A DNA stretch of 64,000 nucleotides, from assembly GCA_011009095.1 (NCBI GenBank), contig VTPC01090585.1:310001-374000 (forward strand). Direction: 5' to 3'. The translations under genes were made by a program, and so were the position numbers. The notes under the pieces were generated by a model. The model saw only the letters and a program-made list of their open reading frames with translations, had not been told where the DNA came from and searched no databases. Within the stretch, counting starts at the first letter, position 1. Each line of letters begins with the position of its first letter. The stretch is from Ignelater luminosus. Lineage: Eukaryota; Arthropoda; Insecta; Coleoptera; Elateridae. Shown in pieces: positions 40,346 to 50,790 of this stretch.

Positions 40346-40450
40346 AGGCCTATTCCTGTAACCCTGTACGATGGGAGTCACATTTATATTTCCCATGTAA
40401 CCATTTTAGAATTCCACGTAATTTTTAAGAGAATAAACACTCCTAAGAAC

Positions 40451-40783
40451 ATGTCTAAATATCAAAAGCTACTTAAATCTCTTTTGTTGCAGAAAATTTT
40501 TGTTTTCGAACCTGTCTTCTTTTGTAGTCGAGTTATCTTTTCCACTGGTCTTTCAGATACGCAGTTGCCTCCTGCCAACGTCAACAAATCAAAGAGACCT
40601 TTCCCCACATTCAGCAACTCATCATCGTCATCTGATCGCTTTGACACCACACCATTCAAGTTAAAAGAAAAAAAATTTCTACAAATGTCGCCTCTTACGC
40701 TAAAGCCGACAAATTTAAGCGGAACATCAGATACATATCCACTTATTTGCACGTGGTCTGGGGAATCAAGTACGATATTATGA
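40451..40783 (+). other. Open frame of unknown status, open on both strands
   Basis: The plus frame is 110 codons and reads a serine-rich tail (KRPFPTFSNSSSSSDRFDTT) ending at TGA. A pyrimidine-rich stretch ending CTTTCAG at about 40559 could be a 3' splice site leaving a 74-codon terminal exon. The opposite strand is also open (40462-40815, no ATG at its start) and reads an acidic DDDDE block. I recognise neither protein. Third-position use on the plus strand is more C-rich than nearby noise, which favours plus. It may equally be part of a decayed transposon next to the 39.8-40.3 kb inverted repeat. Confidence 0.25.
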
Positions 40784-43700
40784 AAATGATGAGATATGGC
40801 GCAGTCGGTTGTCACGTTAATATTAATATATCACAACCAAAAATGAAAAATCTGCCGCTTTTGTAAAGAATGATATGAAAGTTTTTAACTAACTAGACAA
40901 AAAAAGGCCAAACCTCATCATTTCTTTAAAAAATAATTAACCAATAAATAATTTCTTATAAGGATTTTCCATAAAAAGGTAAAGACTAACGAAGCTCATT
41001 AAACTTAAACAAGTAGAAAATTATCTTTTGTCGTATTCTACGTCGCTTTTCTGTCCCCTGGCTTGAAAAAATTTTTGTAACAACTTTTATAAATTTTCCT
41101 TAATTGATGTTCGTTCCCAATTTTAACTTTTAATTTGCGACTATTTGTCTTTTCAAAACCTTATAAATCAATGTTTCTTTACAATTTTTGCTTCCATTCG
41201 CCACTCTACATAAAAAGTAGCTCGTCTTTTTTATAATAGGTTATGGATATGTTATTATCGGAAAACGATTTATAAAAGACTGCAAGTGTTTACCACTTTT
41301 ACTAGTAAGAAATAAACTTCTAACTTTCCGCAACATTTGAAAACTTATGTTGGGGATGAAAACAAGGAAGTTTTAATATAATCACAGGTACATTTGCAAT
41401 TATTATAGGTAGCTGTAATCATCAATCATCGTAGGTTTTTTCTTGGCTGTTTATCCTGAAACCATAAAATATTTTTTTAGAAAATTATCAAACTCGTAAT
41501 TCATTTTAATCGAGATTACTAAAACTAAAACTATGAGCGTTATCGTTTCATTTGCTATTTTAAATCTTTGTTAGGGCAATGTAATCCGGAATAATTTCGA
41601 ATATAAATACACAACGTTTATGACTATTATAAGAAGAAAGAACAATTATAACAACTTAGAATGTTACACATTAAATTACCAACGATTGATCTCCCAAGAT
41701 CTAAGGATGCTTATACTATAGAGTAAACAATATTTTAAAGAAAAAACAGAAAAAGATTTCATTTGTAGATAACAACCCTAGACACTATCCAATGTATAGT
41801 GAATGCAAAGTAAATTGTTTTCTGCCTTGGTCGAGTGCAAAAAAAACAAGAGTGACCTTGAGAAATAAAAAATGCTCAACATACTTGGAATAGAAAATGC
41901 GAACAAACCTAACAAAATAATGTTGTCGACATCAATGGTATTCTTCCTATTGGTATACATGCTAGTAAAAAGGAATTACCAATTAATTCCCGTGTCTTAC
42001 AGATCGTGAATGTTTTCTGAACAAAAAAGAACATGTTAGAACAAAAATAGAAATGGTCGGAAGAAATTTAAGTGTTTAAGATGACAAGAAAGACTCGGGC
42101 TGGTTAAGGTTAGTTAAGGGGAAAACCCCCCAACTTTGCAAATTCTTTTGGATAGAAGAACAATTTAACGAAAGCATTTCGATGGTTTCAAGGTTTTAGA
42201 TGCATGTGGTTTTACAGAAGAGTCTTGTTGAGGTTAAGTCTAAACGAGTCTTGCTATGGTATGAGTTTTAGACAGGGGGGGGATGATTAATCCAATTAAG
42301 AGCTTCATGTTGGAATGAGAAAGCATTTTTTTATTGTAATCGCAAAAGTTGCGGAGCATCTTCAGTATTTCGAGTCTCAGTACCAACCTATTCGAAAATT
42401 CAAATCGGTCCAAAAAGAATTCACCTTCAAAAACTCCGTGGTCTTCTACAGGTTTGTAATTTATAAAATTTAGTCGTCTACGCCAACTTTCTACGTATTA
42501 AGGCAAAATCGGGCACTGCATTGTGTTTGATATTTCAAGTCTTTTTTTTTTTAAGTAAAATGGCTTGGAAAACTCGACTGACCTAAAACGCCGATGAATT
42601 CAAAAACCTTACCGATTCAGAAAAACTCATTGTCAGCTCGATAGCGATCTGAAAAACTTGATGCAACCAAAGACTAAAGTCTAATTGGGCCTGATTCTGA
42701 ACTTTGAATATATTTAGAAAACACCTGTCTAGTTGCTAGGATGAAATCTGTATTGAACGTCGGAGAGTATTATGGAGCTGGCCTTGTAAGGTGGGTAACA
42801 AAGACTGAGGAAGGAATGAGATGGTAGGTTTTTATAATCTTTTTCTGAATTGAGAAGGTGTGATGGTGATGGTTCTCCAAGCTAGGTTTCGAAAAAAAGA
42901 GAATCAAATCTGCATCTTTATCGTGTGGTTCAAAGAGATCTTGAACTTGTATCCTTTGGACTTTCCTGTCTGTGGTTTTAAAGCTTGAAAAATGTCTTGA
43001 TCAGAGGATCACCGATTTTGATCGATTCATAGCGTTTTTTATTTTGAGTAATAAAAAGGCGGAAAGTACGTATCCCGTTATGACACTTGCTAATGACTTC
43101 TAAATAATACCATCCTTTGAAAAACAACATATTGTATTTTCGTGGGAACAGATAATTGATGTGAAATAAGTTTTTGCAAACCGTTGTTTACATATACTTA
43201 TTTGGAATAGTTTTTTTGTAAGAAATCAACTAACACAGGATTTCCGTTTTTGTAATTTACCTTGAAGGTGTCGTTTTCAAGAACAAGACCAACCGCACAC
43301 ATTACAGACATTTTAAACGAGTTAAACCCAAATTAGCTAAATTACGTAAATATACACAAGAAATATCTTAACGCACATTGGAAGGGTTCCTTAATTTTGA
43401 ACAGCCTAAGGAAACAGTTTTTTCGTGGGTTGGATCGGGTCAGGCGTAATAGCGTGCATTAGAGGTACACCCTTGTAATTTTAATCTAAATCACCCCCTA
43501 ATTACACATAACAATGTTGTGAACGTTGTAAATTAATATATTGTTTGAAACTAACAGCACCAAAGCAAAAACAACAACAAGAAATCCCAGTCGCCGCAGG
43601 TATCCAAACGCTGTTTACATAAACGCTAATCCTTGTCTATAGAAGCAAATCCTTGACTTAAACTTTATACGAAATATCGTCCCCTTTATCATAAACAAAA

Positions 43701-44891
43701 TTTAGGCATATACAAAGGATAATATTAGAAAATTGGAACAACTTTTTAGATTAATTTAATATTATCCGGATTCTGTTGTTACTCCAAGAAGATTAGATAA
43801 TTATAGAATTAAATATGTAAATGATCTACTCGAGTAGTTTATAGTAATGAAATTCTTGAGAGAAACATGACAATTATGCGGAAAGTAAATGAAAAGAGAA
43901 AAATTATAACAAATTGTTTCAGATAGAATAATCTTTGATAAATTGTTCACATCCGCATTCTTCGAGACGTTAACTACACATTAGAAACTTTTTGTGTTCT
44001 TCAGACGTCACCTGGAAAAACGAAGAGCAAACGATGACGTAAATAACAACATAAAACCCACAAAAGTTGGGTCGTAGGTGATCCAACGAATAAATAGTGC
44101 CCTTCAGTGAAGCCGAGCGTGTTAGGATCGCAGAAGTCCCTTAATTAAATCTTGTATTTTGCGATGTTATTAGCCTTTTTATCTCCACCATCCATTTCGG
44201 CGCGCTCTATCTTCCTCTTACTTTGCACTTTTTAGCTGTTTCTCAACCAACAAGACTAATACTAGGACACTCCATTCCTTTTTCTTATTACATTTCATTA
44301 TCCCATTACACTAATACAAGAAAAGAAAAGAACTATTTCCGCAGTACTACGTTTTAAAGTAAATGGTTTTCTTGGAATTTACTCTTTATATAGCTACGAA
44401 TCTCATAATGGGAAATATCTAATAAAATTCATCAAAAATGTGATTGTCCCATAATTTATTTTTGGGAATAAACATTTACATTCTTCTAGCTTTAGCAATT
44501 ACTCTGCGAAAGAAAGTGGAAAAAATGGAAAATTAAATCAGTACCGTACTATAAAAATCCGAGTCCCTGTATTTATTAAACATTTTCTCCAATCTTCGGA
44601 TTTCATTTTGCTTTAGATAAAATGTCCTAGAACTATTGATGTTTCGCTTAGCCTTCTATTTAATAAAAGAATTTTTTCCCTTGAGGATACCATCTAAATG
44701 TCATGGAAAGATATTTATTAATACCTAGACATATTTCACTGATACACAGGGTTCTTCATCATTACGAAACATTTGTAATATATTGGTTTCATATAGAGAA
44801 AATATGTATAATCTTTCATAAATCTAAATTGCAGATTAACAATTTATTGAAACGATCAAAAAATAATAAAAATAAAACAGAATCGTTCGTT
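40784..44891. other. No recognisable gene; presumed intron
   Basis: AT-rich, with a somewhat GC-richer part (about 42.06-43.0 kb) lacking recognisable motifs. On the minus strand a pyrimidine tract ending TTTTTCCAG (complement of 44012-44020) is a plausible 3' splice site, but the sequence after it hits a stop in the expected frame. Confidence 0.45.
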
Positions 44892-44897
44892 ACTTAC
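44892..44897 (-). other. 5' splice site (GTAAGT)
   Basis: Complement reads CAG|GTAAGT, the optimal donor consensus, immediately after the NLGQ codons of the furin-like exon. The intron is phase 0. Confidence 0.85.
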
Positions 44898-45050
44898 CTG
44901 TCCTAAGTTGACAAAGTCATGATCTGCAGCTACTTGATCAGCTACTTTTTGTCCTCCAGTTATATGAACAGCCCATTGTCGAGAATAATGTGCTCTACAT
45001 AATTGTAGTAAATACATAAACATACATAGCACATAAAAATAAGAGTACAT
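44898..45050 (-). CDS. Furin-like proprotein convertase, first coding exon (signal peptide + start of pro-domain)
   Basis: The 51 codons encode a secreted or Golgi-type subtilisin-like convertase N-terminus. Furin-family enzymes cut precursors after dibasic sites in the late secretory pathway. Residues 1-20 form a signal peptide: MYS, a hydrophobic core, then CRA as a likely cleavage site. Residues 21 onward, HYSRQWAVHITGGQ and KVADQVAADHDFVNLGQ, match the pro-domain consensus of furin, PACE4 and PC5 (the NxWAVxIxGG and GFxNLGQ motifs). The frame ends exactly at NLGQ, followed by GTAAGT. The ATG at 45048-45050 is the first in frame, with A at -3, and a TAA lies at 45087-45089. The catalytic domain must lie on later exons to the left; I found none in this window. 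Fur1 versus Fur2 is undecided. Confidence 0.85.
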
Positions 45051-45860
45051 CGTAATTTGCCCGATATATTTATTTATTAACACAAATTACGATACTACAC
45101 TGCCAGCGTTAAAGTCTTCGTTTGTTAAATTCACAAAAAGTTTCCATAGTCCCGAGCAGTATAATTTGTTAACACTGTAAAGAGAATATCTATGTAATAT
45201 AAATTTTGATAGTACATTCGACCCTGTTTATTGAGGTTTGGAGATAGAGAAGCAAAACATATGAAAGACACTTAAAGGTAGTCTTGCTTTAATTATTATA
45301 CGTATGATCGAGTAAGCTTAAATTATACATGGATGCCATATATGTATGTACATCGAATTTGTTTTATTTTCAGATGTAATGTAAGCTAGTCCTCATTATT
45401 GAATCTTAATTATCTTAATTAATATCAAATCAAACTAGACATCGACAAACCAATTAACATTTTTCAAGCACTTACTCGATAAGAAGAAAATTATTAAAAC
45501 ATTTACAGAGATTAAAAATTTCAAGACACAAGACCTTGTTTTCAAAGCTATCCATTGATTTTATTTTCCGTGTACCTATTCTAGTCTATTACTATTCAAA
45601 GACCGATGCGCAACCGGGACTTGTTTCACATTCGATATACGTCTTGCACAGAAATAATATCGGTAAGTTTCGTCTAAACGTCACAAGTCTCACAGCCACG
45701 TTCGAACTGGTTAACTACTGTCATGTCATCATCAAAGAAAAACAGGATCTTTATTTTACCTGCTGTGATTCTTACTTTTGCAGAGATAATGATTTGAAGT
45801 TAGTCTCAATATTCATTTTTGATTAATTATTCAAATAAAAATAAATTCATAGCTATTAAA
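45051..45860. other. 5' flank of the furin-like exon
   Basis: AT-rich sequence presumably holding 5' UTR, an upstream intron or promoter. A plus-strand frame of 96 codons (45536-45826) matches nothing I know. AACGCTGGCAG on the minus strand near 45110 is a weak possible 3' splice site before the start codon. Confidence 0.4.
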
Positions 45861-46300
45861 GAAGGTGAACAATACTGTTGTGTCAGAAATCTGGAAATTT
45901 ATTGTCAGCTCTGACAACACCTCTTTTCCACCGTATTTACAAACTCTAAAGCCATCTGGGATCCGGACATGTATTTTTTATCTAAAACTGCTCGAATTAA
46001 CCAGGCAATCTTTCTTGGCGTTTTGGAATTTTTTGCCCGAGGGAAAAGTGAGGTAACTTTCGTCCGATATGCGCAATAACAATGTCACGCTTGTACGCAC
46101 TGTGAAATTATATGACGCTTCATCCCTCTTCACCAATAGCGCATTTTCTAAAAGTCAGATTTAGACAATTAAAATTTAGCAAAAGTCACCTCCCGTTTTT
46201 ATTGGCGACTAAATCTAGCTCAGAGCATATCAGCGCCTTTAAGCAAAGATGTTTCAGGTTTTCCGTTTTCCAGGCGAGATCAAACCTTGAATTGACAGCG
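45861..46300 (+). repeat. Dispersed repeat, copy B
   Basis: Second copy of the repeat at 27012-27775, same orientation, about 18.8 kb away. It keeps the left end, the 48-bp identical block (46141-46188) and the CAGGCGAG right end. It contains 46 bp absent from copy A and lacks A's internal GC-rich segment. The small frames across it are not genes. Confidence 0.65.
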
Positions 46301-47989
46301 GAAAACACTTTTAGGGGCTGACTTTCTCAATATGAACTTCTGGATAACCGGAAGTCACATTTTCTTATCAAGAAACAAATAAAAAATAAAAAAGGTTTTC
46401 ATTTTTCTGCACATATAAAAATTTGAATTCCAGATCTCCCATGATCTCTGGTTAAATTTTGACCAACTCTACTATTATTTTTCTTGATTTCTTCCATAAA
46501 AAGAAGTTTTAGAAAAAGATTTTTGGACACTTGTACAATTTCAAAGAAAGGAAAATATTAAATCCATCCGTTTTGATCTTGATGGCATGTATCTGTATCT
46601 GAAATGGTTTGGAAAAATCGAAAGTAGCTGTGATTGTTTTTTTTTTCAAGATACTACCGTTAGTAACAATAAGTCAAGTTTTGAAATAATTGTATTCGTC
46701 TTAGTTAGCCACAAATATTACATGATAGAAGGACTAAGATATTCCAATCTCACTTCTTGATCATAAACTTGAAATAAAATAATTCAGTTCTTTTTTTTTA
46801 AATTATTTTTTAGTACTAGACGTCTTTTCAAACAAAGAAATAATCTCTAATTAATAGAATATAGACAATTTTAAAATTATCAAGTTCTAATAATAAAATA
46901 TTCTGGCAAAAAATAGAATCTTCCAAAATCTATGGAATAAATCATACAGCTTTGGCAGAAAATACTGGAATAAATAGAAAATGTTTGAACGTTCTTTGGC
47001 AATGATTGCCATTATGTAAATTTTTAGAATTCTTTGGTTCATCCTTAAAATGTCGAGCTTTAATGTTCAAAAAGGTATCAATCACACTCACATTTCAAAG
47101 AAGATAAGGTTATGCCCCTTTTAAGGCAGGTAAAAATACACCAAACAGCCCATTTAGAATTTTAAAATAGCAGGCTTTGGAGCAATTTAGAGTCGAGGTA
47201 AAAAATTCTAACAATAAGAAGCTTTCTATCACGTTTTCGAACCCAATAATACAAATTATATTTTTGTGAAGCTTCAAATTCGCCATTAGTCGCTCTTTAG
47301 TCGACATGTGTACATGTTAAAAAAAATAAACAAAAGAAAATAAATAAAACAGTCTTAAAAAGATCGTTTTGTGAGCGTTGCATTGTGTAACATTTTTCTT
47401 ATGTCCTTGAGAAAAAGTGTAATGGCCATAATTTAGGAATCGAACCGGCCATTGCACTGCACTACCATTTCCGATTCGCCTTCCTGGAAGGTGGGGTTTT
47501 GAATAGTTCCTTACAATTACAAAGTTATGTAGTGACGCATCGACCTGTAAAACCACAAGTTTCGGAGTTGATTTGGTGGAATGTTACGTTTGATTAGTCC
47601 TTAGAATTTCGAAAACAACTCATAACTAATTAATTTCGTTGTTTGAACAAGACTAACAAACAAGGAGCGTTTCAATTAACAGGCGTTAATTATATACATA
47701 CAGACGTTATAATTAACAGAGGAATGCAGATTTCGCTTTTTTTTGTAGATTTAAAATCTTCCATTTTTAGGTTACTAATAAAGGATTGCTAGTAGAAAAT
47801 AAATTTGAGACGGTAATTAATGACAAAATTGTTATTAAATAACGGATATAATAAGAAATGTTGAATTTAATAATATGTTGACATTTAAAGAAATGAAACT
47901 GGGATTTTTTTGTCTTCCGCTTTTGTGCAACAGAACAAATCAATACGTCCCTTTTTTGTTGTTATTTAAATTAGACTTATTCAAAACAG
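46301..47989. other. No recognisable gene
   Basis: AT-rich. On the minus strand near 47410-47455, GGTTCGATTCC matches a tRNA B box, but the A-box-like sequence sits only about 10 bp away and no cloverleaf forms. Confidence 0.45.
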
Positions 47990-49560
47990 CATACAGGGTT
48001 TCACAACAAAAAATTGCCCTTATTTAGAAATCTCTTGTATTGGAAAAATAAATTTATTTCAGACGTATTTTTTTAGGGAATATAAAAGACATTCAAAGGA
48101 AGTCAAAAAAAAACAAAAGAGAAATCTGTTTTCTATAATTTCATTCTTTTCCAATCTGATTTCAATATGTCAAACTTGTCATTTAAATGAGCAAAGCTAA
48201 TTTAAACATATTTTTTGCTGTAATCTAAATGTCATTAAATTAAACACATTCAGATCAAATACAAGGTTTTACAATGAAAAAACAAAGTGGATAGAAACTA
48301 TTTTAAAACAAGTTTTGAAATTGTAAAATGTGGCGTATGTGTTATTTAATTTGGAAGGTTTTCAAAAAATCGTGGCCATTACCTTGAATATACGTAACGA
48401 GTTAAAATTTCATACAAAATTTAAAAACAAAAAAATCTAGGTAAGAAGAATAAATGAACAAAATCAAATTTAAATTTTGAATATTTTACTCCGGAAGTCG
48501 AGTTTTGGACTTGTAGCTTTAGTACTACAATAATTCATTCAATCTCAAGTCGGATAATAAATTTTAATAAGCCAGACTACCTTTTGTCATCATTCATATG
48601 TATGAATACTACAACTATTATAAAGCCGTTTTTTGTGGTTGTGCGATTGCCATTAAATTACAATAAAACTACATTAAATTACAAGGTTTCTCCAACAAAA
48701 AAATCGTAACCATTATATATGAAGAAAAAGAAGTATAAACACTATTATGCACTATTTTACATTTGAAAGACTTTTTTTAGAAATATATTTTGTATGTAAA
48801 GACAGGTTTAAAAAGGTATAGGGAAAACAACCCTTCATAAATGGCTTAATAAAACCTTTAAATTACATTTATTTATTCCCTATTGTTTGAAATCGAATTC
48901 GTCGGAATTCGGGTATTATGTAAAACAAGTAGTTAAAAAAAATTTGCCTTACAATATGCTATGAATCGCATAATAATTTTGCATGGAATTATTAATTATA
49001 TATAGAATTCATTAAAATCCACCATTTTTTTTTTAATTTTTGATTTGTTTCATAATTATACGCAGTTTTACAAAATTTCGCTATACGCAAAGAAATCAAT
49101 CAAATGAAACACAATTAAAACTCAATATTTGTACTTTTTATCTCCGAATTTCTATTTTAACTGTATATGGCGAATTTAAAACTGCCTTTTTCAGCCTTTT
49201 TGTGTATAAACAACGTTGTGTTTTTTAAATTATACTTTGTAAACAAAACTTGATGCTCTTTTTATTATGTTTATTTTGACCTTATAGCTTTTGTTTGAAA
49301 CACGCATAATATATTTCACTTTTGTGGTCATTTAAAACAGTAAAAATTAATTTGGGTCTTTTTTCTGTTTTTATTTAAACCTCATTAAAATAAAACAAAT
49401 TTAAACTAAACCCAAGGCTCTGTAATAAAAAAAAACTCGAGAATACCGAAGAACAAGTTTAGGAATAAATTTCGAAATACTAAAGCATTTAAAAAATTTT
49501 AAATTCAAAATTTTGTTCGAACAAAACGCGGAATTCCGGAAAATAGTAAACTTGGTTTAA
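47990..49560 (+). repeat. Degenerate array of related units
   Basis: At least four variants of one motif occur in the same orientation: TACAGGGTTTCACAACAAAA (47994), TACAAGGTTTTACAATGAAA (about 48259), TACAAGGTTTCTCCAACAAA (48680) and CCCAAGGCTCTGTAATAAAA (about 49411). Three are preceded by a CATTAAA-rich segment. Further elements such as CGGAATTCSGG recur downstream in two units. Spacing is uneven (about 265, 420 and 730 bp). No frame persists. It may be an old satellite or nested copies of one element. Confidence 0.4.
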
Positions 49561-50575
49561 AATTTATTTAAAAGTTTTCTAAAGCTGCATATTATGCAAA
49601 TCAATATTCTGATTAAAAAGATTAGTCAATTCTCACATACTAATTTAAAAGTTTTTTTACGAGCTAACTATAAAAAAACCTCCTCTAAAAACGCATTTTG
49701 TTAATGAAAACTAAATTGAAATTATCAGAGAAGGAAGTTGATCAATTTCTTGAGGAGTAATTAACTTTTTTTTCTGGACTTTATCAGGAAAAGAAGTCTT
49801 CTTTTGACCCTGCTTTGACGCAAAAATTTTCTAATCTTTTAAAAAATGACTGTAACTGACACTATCTGAGATACCTAAAAAAAAACAAACATTGACGAAC
49901 TTTCTTCTTAATAACAGTAAAAAAAGTAATCCGGATCAAATCTGTCTGTAATTTTGATTTGTGTGAATAAGTTGTCAAGGTTGAAATTGTGAATTCTAGG
50001 AGTTTAGTATGTTTTAATACTTCAAGAAAATCGAAGAGGCAGTGAAAGACTTAAAGCTACACCCCACAGAATTCTTTGAATTACTACAAAGTTGCTTTTG
50101 TAAGTGATGATTGTAAATGTCAATGTGTTTGTAATTTACGTTTTGAAAGTAACAGCATACTATTACTCTTATTAAAACTTTTGTTGTTGCAGTTAAAATA
50201 GTTGGGTTAAGATCAACTTAAGAGAAGAGTAAGGAACTAATATAAAAGTAGTAATGCAAAATACTTTACGAATCCATCTGATAATGAAATGCTTTAACAT
50301 GACGAGATGATAGCATCTATGTGTCTGCTTGTCTAACTCAAAACCAGGGCCGTGTACAACTAGCACGTCGGACACCAAAACAACTGGCCACTACCTATTA
50401 TTATGAAGAATTTTATTTTATTATTTAAACTATTTAATGTATACATATATTTTTTTATCACATATTTAATATTAAAATTTAGTGAATAAATGAGCACATA
50501 TTTAATCACAGGTACGACTCCACATAATGACCGAAATCAATTAAACTACGAACACATCCGCTACTAAAATATAAC
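49561..50575. other. No recognisable gene
   Basis: AT-rich sequence with poly-A and poly-T runs. Confidence 0.5.
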
Positions 50576-50790
50576 TATAGATGAAGAATCAGTCCGATAC
50601 TGATACAGCAGTACAGCTCACGTACTTTCGGCATCTCTTCTCTGGCCCGCAGAAAAGCGAGTCGACGCATTGCATAGCTATATACAGACATTTGAGTAGA
50701 TGGCGCCTGGCATCAAACCGTGTACAATTATTACTTATTACGGATGGAAATGCCAGTAACGTTAAATTCGCATAACTGCACTTCTCTATT
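50576..50790. promoter_or_regulatory. GC-richer island with CTCF-like site
   Basis: A local GC rise in AT-rich DNA. GAGTAGATGGCGCC at about 50694-50707 fits the CTCF core YAGRKGGCRS. On the minus strand a TATATAGC lies close by. The island is 5.5 kb upstream of the furin-like exon on its strand, so it could be an insulator, promoter or first exon. An open frame (plus 50581-50775) is not recognisable. Confidence 0.25.

Noticed and set aside
1-44890. Further furin exons (pro-domain end, DDG, HGTRCAG catalytic segments) on the minus strand
   Set aside because: No segment with these motifs and splice sites was found by eye. Absence is not certain without a translated alignment.
47405-47460. tRNA-like B box GGTTCGATTCC on the minus strand
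   Set aside because: The A-box-like TGGTAGTGCAG is only about 10 bp away and no acceptor, D or anticodon arms form. At most it is a tRNA-derived SINE scrap.
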